Of a stretch of DNA of 64,000 nt, positions 51,473 to 60,569 are shown one piece after another. Position numbers and translations under genes: made by a program. A model generated the notes under the pieces. It saw only the letters and a program-made list of their open reading frames with translations. It did no database searches and had not been told where the DNA came from. This DNA is from Halonotius aquaticus (GTDB taxonomy: Archaea; Halobacteriota; Halobacteria; Halobacteriales; Haloferacaceae). The first letter of the stretch is position 1. Every line of letters starts with the position of its first letter. The stretch spans positions 310,001 to 374,000 of the forward strand of contig NZ_QKNY01000018.1 in NCBI RefSeq assembly GCF_003605575.1, in the 5' to 3' direction.

Positions 51473-53725
51473 TCAGCCAGTCGTCGTCACCGTGGTCTCG
51501 AAGTCGACCCACTCAGGGTGAGCCGTCGGATCGTCGGGGAGATAGGCGTCTTCCGGATCACAGTCCGTTGTGAGCCGACAGACACGCCGCTCCGCTGGGG
51601 TGACCGCCTGCACGCCCGCCGGCGTCGACTGCACCGCCGTCCACTGCTGGTAGGTGTAGGTGTTGCCACCGGTGTCGACCAGGGTGACCCGGAGACCGAC
51701 GTTCTCAGTCGGATCAATCGGGACTGACGTGTTGCCCGCGACGGGCGTCCCGTCGACACCGACCAGTCGGGCCGAGCCGTTGTCGAGCGTCCAGTTCGCG
51801 GTGATCGTCTCGCCGGGCGCGTCGATATCGCGGATCACTGTCTCATCGTCAACTTCGAGCGCGACGATCGCTCGCGTTACCTGCTCGGCGACACCGACCT
51901 GCGTGTCGGCCTGTAGTGATTCGCCGGTCGGCGTCGACAGCGACTCCAGTTTCGGGGCGACATGTTGGTCGGGATTCGGCGTCCACACCCCACGGTAGGC
52001 AAACCGGTAGACCGACCGGTTCGGATAGGCCGCCAGCACCTCGAAGTTCCCCGCCGCGTCGCGGTCGCGGGCGTAGACCACCTCGCCGTCGAAGCCGGGG
52101 TCGTTCCGTAACGACTGGAAGGGGTGGTTCTGCCAGGGGCCGTAGGGATCGGGAATAAACACGAGAGCGTTCTCGAAGTCGGCCGACTCGATTGGCTCGT
52201 AGGCAGTCTCGTACTTCTCGGTGTAGGCCATGTTGCGGTCAAGCGGTTCGGCAACCGCGCCCGCAGTCGCGCCGCCAACCGCGAGGGCGGCGACAAGCGC
52301 GACAGCGACGGCGATACCCCGGGCAGCCGCGGGCGACGTGACAGTAGCGAGACGGTCGAAAGCGGCCTCCTCTCGGAGCCACCGCCAGCTAGCGACGAGG
52401 CCGAGCGCCGCAAAGATCGACAGCGGCACCAAGAGATCGAAGTAGTAGAACGGGCCAAAATGCGAAACCAGGCCGTTGGCCGGATTGTCCAACTCGGCGA
52501 GCATGTTGTGGGTGCCCCAAAACGGGATGTTGCCGAGCGGCACCGACACGAAGAGTCCCGCGAGCAGCAGGCCCGCCGTTGAGCCCCACTCGCGGTCGCG
52601 CTTTCGCCACCACCGCGCGGCGACGAGCAGGCCGCCAGCCGCCGCCAGTGTCCCGATGACACCGCCGACGAACCACCGGGTGCCGAGAAACTGCAGCGCG
52701 TAGCGGTTGGACTCGATGGCGAGTGCAAGCGTGTAATCAACGGAGTAGCCGAGGATTTCACGGAACCCGAACCCCGGCCCGTCCAACGGCGCGAACGCCT
52801 GATACGGGAAAGTCAGCGGCGCGCCGGTGAGGACGGCGTTGTACGCGAGTGTGAGCCCAACAAAGGCGCTCCCGCCGATGCCGGTAAGCGTGTTGCGCTG
52901 GATCGGGGTCGGCAGCGACCGGAACCCGGCTCGACTCCCAGCCAGCCGCACCTGCCGCGTTAGCGAGCGGTCGTCGACCCACAGTTCGCGGGTAACTGAC
53001 CACAGCGCGTGGATAATGAACGGCGCGGCGAACAAAATCGCCGTATAGGGCCGGGCGAACGCGGCGAGCCCGATAGCGACCCCGGCGGCCGCGGCCGCCC
53101 GCAGCGACCCGGTTCGGACACCGTGGAGATAGGCAACCGCAAACGAGAGATTCAGCAGCGTCGTCGGCGCGTAGGGCAGAAACACCGACGACGTGAACAG
53201 CGTCATCGGCGACGCCGCGAACAGCACGCCCGCCAGCAGCCCGACGCGGCGGTCGGCAACCATCGAGCCGAGGATCGCCACGAGCACTGCGTTGCCGGCG
53301 GCGACGACCGCCAGCGTCACCCGTGGTTCGTTGAAGAGGGCCATCGAGACCGCAACCATCGCCGCTGGTACGGGGTTGTACTTCGGGTAGAGCTCGCCGC
53401 CGTCCGCGATAAAGAACCAGGGCCGAAACACGTCAGCGAGATCGCCGCCGGCCAGCGTGAGTTGGCCCTCAAGCAGCATCGACGCCTGCATGAGGTAGAC
53501 CCCCTCGTCGTGATTGACCGAGTGATACGGAAAGACGAAGACAGCGATGAGAAAGACGGCGATCCCCGCACTCACACCGAGGGTGAGGTAGCTGGCAGTG
53601 CCCGAACCGATCCGGCGTCGAAGCCGGCTGACGCGGGTGGCTGCGTCAGTACTAGTGAGGCGACGAAACTGCTGTCGGAGCGGCCGAGCGACAATCGCCA
53701 GCAGGGAACGCAGGTCGAACGACAC
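51473..53725 (-). CDS. Membrane glycosyltransferase (ArnT/PMT-like)
   Basis: 750 residues with about 12 membrane helices and a C-terminal outer beta domain (about 520-750). An acidic loop VNHDEGVYLMQASMLLEG (about 71-88) near the first helix holds the catalytic Asp-Glu pair of the GT39/ArnT type, which take sugar from a lipid-phosphate donor. It is 3 nt from the iron-binding protein gene, on one transcript. Substrate unknown; a glycan transfer at the cell surface is inferred. Confidence 0.82.
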   Translation of the reverse strand: MSFDLRSLLAIVARPLRQQFRRLTSTDAATRVSRLRRRIGSGTASYLTLGVSAGIAVFLIAVFVFPYHSVNHDEGVYLMQASMLLEGQLTLAGGDLADVFRPWFFIADGGELYPKYNPVPAAMVAVSMALFNEPRVTLAVVAAGNAVLVAILGSMVADRRVGLLAGVLFAASPMTLFTSSVFLPYAPTTLLNLSFAVAYLHGVRTGSLRAAAAAGVAIGLAAFARPYTAILFAAPFIIHALWSVTRELWVDDRSLTRQVRLAGSRAGFRSLPTPIQRNTLTGIGGSAFVGLTLAYNAVLTGAPLTFPYQAFAPLDGPGFGFREILGYSVDYTLALAIESNRYALQFLGTRWFVGGVIGTLAAAGGLLVAARWWRKRDREWGSTAGLLLAGLFVSVPLGNIPFWGTHNMLAELDNPANGLVSHFGPFYYFDLLVPLSIFAALGLVASWRWLREEAAFDRLATVTSPAAARGIAVAVALVAALAVGGATAGAVAEPLDRNMAYTEKYETAYEPIESADFENALVFIPDPYGPWQNHPFQSLRNDPGFDGEVVYARDRDAAGNFEVLAAYPNRSVYRFAYRGVWTPNPDQHVAPKLESLSTPTGESLQADTQVGVAEQVTRAIVALEVDDETVIRDIDAPGETITANWTLDNGSARLVGVDGTPVAGNTSVPIDPTENVGLRVTLVDTGGNTYTYQQWTAVQSTPAGVQAVTPAERRVCRLTTDCDPEDAYLPDDPTAHPEWVDFETTVTTTG

Positions 53726-53728
53726 GGC

Positions 53729-54865
53729 CTACGTGCTGATACCCACGTCGCGCATCAGGTCGATCGTTGCCCGGACGTTGGAGAGCTCGGCGATATCGAA
53801 CTCCGGCACATCCAACTCGTCGACGGTCGGGAGATCACCGACCGGTTCGACCTCGGGGATGAGCGGGTATTCGAACGTTTCGACCGCAAAATACTCCTGG
53901 GCTTCCGCCGAGAGGAGATGTCGAACGAAGTTTTGGGCGAGTTCGGGGTTCGGGGCCGTGTCGACGACGGCCGCGCCGGCGACGTTGAAGATCGCGCCGG
54001 CGTCGCCGCTGGTGAAGGCGGTGTCGATCGGCGCGCTCGGGGAGCCATCGAGGACGCGCTGGATGTAGTAGTGGTTGGTGAAGCCAGCGTCGAGTTCGCC
54101 GTTGGCGATCGCCTGGGCGACCTGGAACTCGTCGGCGTAGGGAGTGATCCCGGCGTCGACGACGCCCTCCAGCCACTCGCGGGTCGCCTCCTCACCCTCG
54201 AAAATGCGCATCGCAGTGACGAATGCCTGACAGGAGCCGTAGGTCGGGGCCCATCCGAGGTCGCCGTCGAACTCGGGGAAGGCCATGATGTCGTCGGGGA
54301 TGTCACCCTCGCTGTAGGCGTTAGTGTTGAACGGGACGGTGCGGGCGCGGCCGGAGGTGCCGACCCACTGGTCGGTGCGGAACTCCTCGCTGACCGTCTC
54401 CTGGATCTCCGTCGAGAGGGTCTGGGTGCGGCCGGCGTCGGCGAGCGCGCCGAGGTTGCCGGCATTGACCGTGTAGAACACGTCAGCCGGCGAACCGTCG
54501 CCTTCGGTGTCGATCGTGTTGACGAGATCGCTGCCACCGCCGTAGCGAACGCTCGGCGTGAAATCCGGATAGGTCTCGTCGAGGAACGAGATCAGCTCGC
54601 CGACGAGGAACTCGTTGCGGCCGGAGTACAGCTCCAACTCGCCTTCGAGATCCGGGAGTTCAGCGATCGGTGTCCCACCGGGGGCTGGCCGACCGGCGCG
54701 ACCGGAGCCGATCTGCCCGATCGAGGAATCGGTTGGCTCCTCGGTTGCCTCGCCGTCATTGCCGGTACAGCCGGCGATCGCAACCGCGCTGACGCCGGCT
54801 GCGCCTGCGAGAAACCGCCGTCGACTACTGTGTGTCAGTCCATTGCCGTCCGCGTTCTGTGTCAT
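53729..54865 (-). CDS. Ferric iron-binding lipoprotein of an ABC transporter
   Basis: 378 residues. The N terminus has a Tat motif SSRRRFLAG (13-21) and lipobox AIAGC with C33 as lipid anchor. The mature part is an FbpA-type ferric-binding fold (LYSGRNEFLVGELI, FYTVNAGNLGALADAG), with tyrosines that would hold Fe(III) in the YIQR and YGSC regions. Its permease is 7 kb away, at the other end of the cluster. The mRNA seems leaderless: TATA at about 54888-54894, with an iron box between it and the start. Confidence 0.9.
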   Translation of the reverse strand: MTQNADGNGLTHSSRRRFLAGAAGVSAVAIAGCTGNDGEATEEPTDSSIGQIGSGRAGRPAPGGTPIAELPDLEGELELYSGRNEFLVGELISFLDETYPDFTPSVRYGGGSDLVNTIDTEGDGSPADVFYTVNAGNLGALADAGRTQTLSTEIQETVSEEFRTDQWVGTSGRARTVPFNTNAYSEGDIPDDIMAFPEFDGDLGWAPTYGSCQAFVTAMRIFEGEEATREWLEGVVDAGITPYADEFQVAQAIANGELDAGFTNHYYIQRVLDGSPSAPIDTAFTSGDAGAIFNVAGAAVVDTAPNPELAQNFVRHLLSAEAQEYFAVETFEYPLIPEVEPVGDLPTVDELDVPEFDIAELSNVRATIDLMRDVGIST

Positions 54866-54867
54866 AT

Positions 54868-54885
54868 TTTTAGGTCTACCTAAAA
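54868..54885. promoter_or_regulatory. Iron-box operator C
   Basis: TTTTAGGT-CT-ACCTAAAA, arms perfect, lies 3 nt upstream of the iron-binding protein start and overlaps the transcription start expected from the TATA box. It is the strongest argument for iron control of this gene. Confidence 0.75.
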
Positions 54886-54895
54886 CAACTTATAC

Positions 54896-56092
54896 TCACT
54901 GGTTCGCTGTCGGGGTTGTCTCGGCGAGCGCGTCGAGGCAGTCGAGCCAATCGCCCATGAACTCGCCGACGTAGTTGAAGAACTCGCCGTTGTTGTACTC
55001 GTCCCAGTCGCCGCCTTCGAGTTCGTCAGCCATCGCCTCGAAGATCGCGGCGTAGGCTTTCGGATCAGCACCGAAGGCGTCACCTGACTGGTCGACGGCC
55101 GCGGCAGCTTCCTCGCCCACGTCGTCGATAATCTCCCAGAGGTGTTCGTTGAGTTCCAGCCCCGGCACCTCGTTGTTGAGGTCGTCGAAGGTGCTCCGGG
55201 GGGCCTTGTTGTGCTCACAGAGCGGTTCGCCGTTGTAGATCTGCGTGCCGAGGATGTCGCAGGCGCGTTTGAGGAAGACGCCCGACCAGATATCGTCGAA
55301 GCGGCCCACGTCCCACTCGTTTTCGTCCATCGGCAGCTGGTAGAACGCCGGAATTACCTCCCGGCGGAAGGCGAGATTCATCGAGCAGACGGTGAGATAG
55401 TTGCCCTCTTTTGCGACGAAATCGCCGTCGTAGTCGTCCTTCGAGGTTCGGGTTTGGGCTTGGCCCTGTAGGTCGCCGTCCATCAAAATTCGGACCGCGT
55501 CGAGGTCGGGCACGTTCGTCCAGAGGCCTTGGGAGGCGACGATCTGCTCGGCGTGGGCCTGCTCGGTTTCGACGCTCTCGTGCATCGCCGAGTAGGGGTA
55601 GCCGCGCGGATAGAGGTCGTGTTCGTCGGCGTTCTGATAGAGGACGTTCACCCACTGCTCGTCGGAGGAGACGGTCTCGATCTCGCCCTCGAAGGCGAGA
55701 TTGTCGAGGTGGGTGCCGAAGAAGTCCCACTCGTCGTGCGGGAGGGTGTCGTCGTCGATGAAGAAGCCGTAGTCGTAGTCACCGGCCCACATATACAGGA
55801 GCCCAAAGCTGGTCTCGGCGTGGCTGGCGGCGGGGACGATGTGGCTGTACTCGCTCACACCGTGGGCCTCGTACCACTCCTCGCGGCGCGTCCCATCAAA
55901 GACTTCGCCGGCAACGTCGTCTTCCTCTTCGAGCATCGCTTCCATCTCGTCGGTCTCACAGAAGTCCTCGGTGACGAGGATCACATCCAGCCGCGAGAGA
56001 TCGAAGCCGTGTTTGCGGGCGTTCTCGAAGTACGACCGCATACACTCGTACTCGCGGATCGTCGGCACGATAACGCAGATGTCTCGGCTCAT
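54896..56092 (-). CDS. RGP-like protein (alpha-1,4-glucan-protein synthase family)
   Basis: About 398 residues of the reversibly glycosylated polypeptide (GT75) family, whose plant members are UDP-arabinopyranose mutases. The N terminus MSRDICVIVPTIREYECMRS and the DDD-type segment GFFIDDDTLPHDEW (about 115-128) are clear. An alternative start 15 nt upstream (56107) abuts the iron box; starting at 56092 leaves about 25 nt to a TATA-like region, so I prefer it. The 54896 stop is 31 nt before the iron-binding protein gene. Confidence 0.78.
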   Translation of the reverse strand: MSRDICVIVPTIREYECMRSYFENARKHGFDLSRLDVILVTEDFCETDEMEAMLEEEDDVAGEVFDGTRREEWYEAHGVSEYSHIVPAASHAETSFGLLYMWAGDYDYGFFIDDDTLPHDEWDFFGTHLDNLAFEGEIETVSSDEQWVNVLYQNADEHDLYPRGYPYSAMHESVETEQAHAEQIVASQGLWTNVPDLDAVRILMDGDLQGQAQTRTSKDDYDGDFVAKEGNYLTVCSMNLAFRREVIPAFYQLPMDENEWDVGRFDDIWSGVFLKRACDILGTQIYNGEPLCEHNKAPRSTFDDLNNEVPGLELNEHLWEIIDDVGEEAAAAVDQSGDAFGADPKAYAAIFEAMADELEGGDWDEYNNGEFFNYVGEFMGDWLDCLDALAETTPTANQ

Positions 56093-56108
56093 TTGGGTAC
56101 TCACCATT

Positions 56109-56126
56109 CTTTAGGTGATCCTAAAA
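56109..56126. promoter_or_regulatory. Iron-box operator D
   Basis: CTTTAGGT-GA-TCCTAAAA: two mismatches from the consensus. It stands 17 nt before the preferred RGP start and contains a TATA-like core. Confidence 0.55.
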
Positions 56127-56138
56127 GGTGTGTCGGAT

Positions 56139-57338
56139 TCAGTCGTCGGGGCTGCTCGTCGCCTTGCCGCTGCCGTCGGCTCGGGCCTCGCCGGTGACGG
56201 GCGGCTCCGTCGCGGTCGCCGCTGTCGCGTCAGCATCACCGCCAGCATCAACGTCGCTACCGCGCCGGGCGGCCGTCGAGGGGTCGATCCCGAGGACGGC
56301 GACGGCGACACCGCCACCGACCAGCGTCACCGCGTTTTTCAGGGCGTGGTCGACGACCGCCGCGGCCAAGGCGAGACTCGCCCCAAGCGGTGTCAACGCG
56401 ACGACCAACCCGGTGAAGGCAGCCTCGTAAAGGCCGACACCTCCCTGCGACAGCGGTAGTACCTTGGCGAGGTTGCCGACGCTGACCGCCAGCGTGCCGA
56501 CCGCGAGCAACGGGCCGACCGCCAGCCCGCTGTCGAGTGCGGCGAGGACGAGCACCGCGGTGGCGACATCCAGCGACCAGATCAGCAGGCTGCCGCCGCC
56601 GATAACGGCGACCGCCCGCGAATCGCGGGCGACGACGGCGATTTCGGCCGCAAAATCGAGTGCGGCGTCAACCACAGTCTGCAATCGTGGCCGCCCGGCG
56701 ACAGTGTCGCGGAGTCGACGACCGAACCGACGGCTGCGCGAGCGGTTCGCGTTGGCGACGCCGAGCGTGAGCACGCCAGCGATGAGCGTCACCGCTGCAA
56801 CGGCGACGGCCCCCAGCAGCGCGGTTTGGGTGTCGCCGGTGGTCAGCGCCGCCAGTGCGGTCGACTCGCCGGCGACAAGCCACGCGGTCGCGGCGGATCC
56901 CAACACGGCAATCGCAGCAAGGTCGAAGCCGCGTTCGACCGCCAGCGACGCGAAGCCCGCGGGGTAGTCCACGTCACGGCGCGCTTGGAGGACGTAGGCC
57001 CGCACCGCGTCGCCCGCCCGCGCCGGCACGACGAGGTTCGCCGTCTGGCTGAGGAAGACAGCCAGCGTGAGAAAGCCGGTTCCGAGCGGGTGGCCGGTCG
57101 TCGCCAGCACGTCGCCGTACCGTCGCCCCCTGAGGGGCCAGGAGACCGTGTAAACGGCGACCGCTGCCGCCAGCAGCCACGGATCGGCAGCCGCCATCTC
57201 GCCGGCGACGCGGTCGAACTCGACGTCCCGGAACGCAAACAGCAGGCCGGCGACGACGAGGACGGTGCCGCCGAGCATCAGGCGACGCTGCGTGAGGAAC
57301 CCGCGATTGGTTGTCCCCGCGTCGTCGCCGTTGGTCAT
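56139..57338 (-). CDS. Flippase-like membrane protein (LPG synthase transmembrane family)
   Basis: 399 residues with about eight helices of the UPF0104/lysylphosphatidylglycerol-synthase transmembrane type, for example LLAAAVAVYTVSWPLRG and GFLTLAVFLSQTANLVVPARAGD. The N and C termini are polar and cytoplasmic. The pattern NLVVPARAGDAVRAYVL is typical of this family, members of which move lipids or glycolipids across membranes. It faces the RGP gene and is linked to the cluster by a weak iron box. Confidence 0.8.
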   Translation of the reverse strand: MTNGDDAGTTNRGFLTQRRLMLGGTVLVVAGLLFAFRDVEFDRVAGEMAAADPWLLAAAVAVYTVSWPLRGRRYGDVLATTGHPLGTGFLTLAVFLSQTANLVVPARAGDAVRAYVLQARRDVDYPAGFASLAVERGFDLAAIAVLGSAATAWLVAGESTALAALTTGDTQTALLGAVAVAAVTLIAGVLTLGVANANRSRSRRFGRRLRDTVAGRPRLQTVVDAALDFAAEIAVVARDSRAVAVIGGGSLLIWSLDVATAVLVLAALDSGLAVGPLLAVGTLAVSVGNLAKVLPLSQGGVGLYEAAFTGLVVALTPLGASLALAAAVVDHALKNAVTLVGGGVAVAVLGIDPSTAARRGSDVDAGGDADATAATATEPPVTGEARADGSGKATSSPDD

Positions 57339-57360
57339 ACACAGCCGTTCGTAGCGAGAT

Positions 57361-57378
57361 ATTTAAGCCCACCTAAAA
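57361..57378. promoter_or_regulatory. Weak iron-box half-site E
   Basis: One good arm (ACCTAAAA at 57371-57378) faces a poor one (ATTTAAGC, three mismatches) that doubles as the TATA-like element of the flippase-like gene, about 25 nt from its start. Regulation here is uncertain. Confidence 0.35.
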
Positions 57379-57437
57379 ATTGAGAGCGGCCGCGTCTTGT
57401 TGCTCATTTCGGCGGAATGAGCGACCAACAGCCGTAA

Positions 57438-58367
57438 TCAGCAGAGTTCGTCGATCAGTTCTTGTGTCGATTTCCGGACAGCGTCGTCGCTGCTCAGGCT
57501 CGGCTCCCAGCCGAGGGCAGCGAGTTTCTCGATCGAGAGCCGCATCTTCGGCACGTCGCCCGTCCAGCCGCGGTCGCCGCCGGTGTACTCGTAGTCGGGA
57601 TCGAGACCCATCTCGTCGGCGACGATGGCGGCGATCCGGTCGACAGAGGTGGTCGTCCGTGTCCCGAGGTTGTATGTGTTCATCGCATCGTCAGCGGTGG
57701 CGACGATGTGTAGCATAGCGTCAACGCAATCCTCGATGTGGAGATAGGATTTCTCTTGGCGGCCGTTGCCGAGGATGGTGAGCGTCTCGGGGTCGTCAGT
57801 GAGCTTTTCGATGAAATCCGGAATCACGGCACCGCGGAGCCCCGGGCCGACGACATTGGCGAAGCGGAAGTTCCAGACCGTGAGGTCGTGGCTGTGAGCG
57901 CGCGCCGAGAGCAGGCCTTCGTCGGCGAGTTTGCTCGCGCCGTAGGCGCTGATCGGCTCCAGCGGGGCGAAATCCTCGGGCGTTGGCCGTGGGGCCTCGC
58001 CGTAGACCGTCGATGAGGAGGTGTAGGCGATCTTCGTCACGTCGGCGTCAGCCATCGCCTCCAAGAGATTCAGCGTCATCTGCGTGTTGTCCTCGAACTG
58101 GCCGTGTGGACGGTCGGTGTCGACGAGTTTTGAGGCTGCGAGGTGGAAGACGAGGTCGACCCCGTCGAGAACACCGTCAAGCGCATCGGGGTCGGTCAGA
58201 TCGGCTTCGACGAGTTCGGCGTCGTCAGCGACGCGGTCGCGGGAGCCAGACGAAAGGTTGTCGACGACGGTGACGGTCGCGCCGTCGGCGAGCAGGCGGT
58301 CGACGAGGTGTGAGCCGACGAAGCCGGCGCCACCCGTGACGAGGACATGCTGAGTCGAGAGATCCAT
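57438..58367 (-). CDS. NAD-dependent sugar epimerase/dehydratase
   Basis: 309 residues of the extended short-chain family. The NAD motif GGAGFVGSH lies at about 12-20, the Ser-x-x-x in YTSSSTVYGE (about 114-123) and the Tyr-Lys pair in YGASK (about 140-144) are intact, so it should be active, most like UDP-glucose 4-epimerase. It would feed the glycosyltransferases of the neighbouring block. There is no iron box upstream of it. Confidence 0.88.
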   Translation of the reverse strand: MDLSTQHVLVTGGAGFVGSHLVDRLLADGATVTVVDNLSSGSRDRVADDAELVEADLTDPDALDGVLDGVDLVFHLAASKLVDTDRPHGQFEDNTQMTLNLLEAMADADVTKIAYTSSSTVYGEAPRPTPEDFAPLEPISAYGASKLADEGLLSARAHSHDLTVWNFRFANVVGPGLRGAVIPDFIEKLTDDPETLTILGNGRQEKSYLHIEDCVDAMLHIVATADDAMNTYNLGTRTTTSVDRIAAIVADEMGLDPDYEYTGGDRGWTGDVPKMRLSIEKLAALGWEPSLSSDDAVRKSTQELIDELC

Positions 58368-58415
58368 ACGCCCATGAGTTGCCAGTCGGTAGGAAAGCGT
58401 TCTGTTGTCGACCGG

Positions 58416-59396
58416 CTATCCGTCCAGTCGCTCGGCGATGCCGACGAGCGTCTGGCCCGCTGTCACCGTTGCCTCGCGGGCGATCGAGTAGACGACGCCG
58501 GCGCGGTCGGCGGTGACTGTCTGTAGGGACTCGTAGGTCGCCGGATCGTAGACGGTGCCGAACGTCTCGCCGGCATCGACATCGGCTCCGAGTTCGGCAG
58601 CAGCGTCAGGGACGAACAGTCCCGAGTCCGCCGCTCGAACGCGACCGAGGTGGTTGCGCGCGCGAACGCCGTCCCACGGATCGGGGTCGTCGGCGAGCAG
58701 ACCGAGGTGGCGAAACACGCCGAAGAGGCCATCGAGACCAGCCTGGATCGCCTCGTCGTCGAGCTGTTTGTTTGAGCCGAGTTCCGGCGTGATCGAGGGG
58801 ATGCCCGCACGGGTCGCTGCGACGCGGAGCTTGCCGCCGAAGTTGCGCTCGTCCCACTCGGTGTCGGCCTCGTCACCAGCGGCTTCCGCCAGCAGAAGGT
58901 CGGTGCCGAAGGCTTCGGCCAGTTGGCGGGAGGCGTCGTCACCGCGGAGATAGACCGTGTGGGTCTGCATCTCGGGACTGCCGGTGTGGAGGTCGATGAT
59001 GGCGTCGGCGTCGCTCGCTTCGGCCCACAGGCGGGCGGCCATCCGCTCGTGGATCGTCCCCGCACTGTTGCCGGGCCAACAGCGATTCATGTTCGGGGCC
59101 GCCGAGTCGATGGGTTCCGGCGTCGTGTAGGCGACGCGATCAAACGTCAGTGGGTCGGCGACGGGAACGACGATCAGCGTGCCGTCGAGATCGCTGGCGA
59201 CAGGGCCGACAGTAGCGGAATCGGTCAGTCGCTCGTGGAGGCGACGCAGGACATCGGTGCCGTTGATCTCCCGACCGTGTTGGGCCGCCTGCACGTAGCA
59301 CGTCGGGCCATCGCCGTCGCCGTAACGGTGGATCGTCGTCTCGACGGGGACGCCGGAGGGGAGTCGCGCGAGCGTCACCCGATCGGCGGTATGCAT
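58416..59396 (-). CDS. Succinylglutamate desuccinylase/aspartoacylase-family hydrolase
   Basis: 326 residues starting MHTADRVTLARLPSG. Zinc ligands are H40 and E43 (QHGREING) and a later histidine in DLHTGS (about 135). A C-terminal beta domain (DAGETFGTVYDPATYES) closes the fold. Such enzymes cut acyl groups from amino acids, but the substrate is unknown. The longer reading is rejected because it passes through the cyclophilin promoter. Confidence 0.85.
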   Translation of the reverse strand: MHTADRVTLARLPSGVPVETTIHRYGDGDGPTCYVQAAQHGREINGTDVLRRLHERLTDSATVGPVASDLDGTLIVVPVADPLTFDRVAYTTPEPIDSAAPNMNRCWPGNSAGTIHERMAARLWAEASDADAIIDLHTGSPEMQTHTVYLRGDDASRQLAEAFGTDLLLAEAAGDEADTEWDERNFGGKLRVAATRAGIPSITPELGSNKQLDDEAIQAGLDGLFGVFRHLGLLADDPDPWDGVRARNHLGRVRAADSGLFVPDAAAELGADVDAGETFGTVYDPATYESLQTVTADRAGVVYSIAREATVTAGQTLVGIAERLDG

Positions 59397-59477
59397 TATC
59401 GGTGCCAATGGGCTCGGGGTTTGTAAGCTATCGGCGCAAGCCAGCACTGTTTTCCGCCTACCGGCCAACCACCAGCT

Positions 59478-59996
59478 ATGGCAAACCCAACAGCAACTCT
59501 GCATACGAACCACGGCGACATCACCGTCGAACTCTTTGAGGAACGCGTCCCCAACACCGTCGGCAACTTCATCGGGCTGGCGACCGGCTCAAAGGAGTGG
59601 ACCGACCCTGAGACCGGCGACACCGTCCAGAATCAACCGCTGTACGACGACGTGCTCTTCCACCGCGTCATTGAGGGCTTCATGATTCAAGGCGGCGACC
59701 CGACCGGCACCGGCCGCGGCGGCCCCGGCTACGAGTTCGACGACGAGTTCCACGACGACCTCACCCACGACAGCGCGGGCATCCTGAGTATGGCAAACTC
59801 CGGGCCGAACACCAACGGCTCGCAGTTCTTCATTACCCTCGACGCCACCCCGCATCTCGACGGGAAACACTCCGTGTTCGGCGAGGTCACCGACGGGATG
59901 GATGTCGTCGAAGAGATCGGCTCGGTGCCGACCGACCGCAACGACAAACCGCGTGAGGATGTCGTCCTCGAATCGGTCGACGTCGAGTGGCACTGA
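59478..59996 (+). CDS. Cyclophilin-type peptidyl-prolyl isomerase
   Basis: 172 residues of the PpiB type, which catalyse proline isomerisation in protein folding. The core [27 protein letters not shown] (named here by its ends FHRVIEG and GPGYEF, about 70-96), the segment [16 protein letters not shown] and the end [12 protein letters not shown] are conserved. No signal peptide, so it is cytoplasmic. Confidence 0.94.
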   Translation: MANPTATLHTNHGDITVELFEERVPNTVGNFIGLATGSKEWTDPETGDTVQNQPLYDDVLFHRVIEGFMIQGGDPTGTGRGGPGYEFDDEFHDDLTHDSAGILSMANSGPNTNGSQFFITLDATPHLDGKHSVFGEVTDGMDVVEEIGSVPTDRNDKPREDVVLESVDVEWH

Positions 59997-60139
59997 TCCG
60001 GAAAGCAACCCCACAACGCGACTAAAACAGCTGTTTTTCATACGACAGCCAGATTTTGTATTGGAACCGCCAACTTCCAAGAGAATAGCTGTCGATCCAG
60101 CGATCTGATTGCGGTTGGATATAAAAGCTTGCGGCAAGG

Positions 60140-60147
60140 CTTATATC
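60140..60147 (+). promoter_or_regulatory. TATA-like box of the next gene
   Basis: The stretch gcttatatc stands about 30 nt before the ATG at 60177; another, ataaaagc (60121-60128), is farther away. Confidence 0.45.
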
Positions 60148-60176
60148 ATAGTACGGCATACCATAGCGTGAATCGA

Positions 60177-60521
60177 ATGTTTGAACCATTTTCCGACGGC
60201 TACTACCTCGGCGAACTATACGTCGAACCGCACGACGGCGACCGCGCAGTCATCCAACAGGCCGACCACGAGGCCGTCAACAAGCAGTTGTATGCCGACA
60301 ACGAGGGGCTCGAACGGCTGGACGCGCCGCTGGTGATGAAACTCGACACCGCCCACTTCCCGGTTGGCGGCGACGAGGGCGTGCCGTCGGGCACGCTGGC
60401 GGTGCCATCGGAACTGCTTGCGGAGCAAACCGCAAGCGCTCGGGAGGTTTTCCTTGCCGACCGCGAGCGCGCGATGGAGCTGTTGCGGTATGCAGGCTGG
60501 GAGCCCACAGCCGGCACCTAA
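60177..60521 (+). CDS. Conserved haloarchaeal protein (DUF5802-like), unknown function
   Basis: 114 residues starting MFEPFSDGYYLGELYVEPHDGD. It is beta-rich at the start and helical at the end (REVFLADRERAMELLRYAGW). The start is the ATG at 60177, 30 nt after the TATA box. Conserved size and acidity suggest a real small protein. No function known. Confidence 0.68.
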   Translation: MFEPFSDGYYLGELYVEPHDGDRAVIQQADHEAVNKQLYADNEGLERLDAPLVMKLDTAHFPVGGDEGVPSGTLAVPSELLAEQTASAREVFLADRERAMELLRYAGWEPTAGT

Positions 60522-60569
60522 CCGGTCGCCGACCCAACGTTTCAAGTCCGCTGGCCGCGGTCATCCGGC

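Noticed and set aside
53009-54883. Long open frame (about 624 codons) on the plus strand
   Set aside because: It runs antisense to the membrane glycosyltransferase and iron-binding protein genes, which have clear family motifs. High GC content makes long shadow frames common here, and its composition is not that of a haloarchaeal protein.
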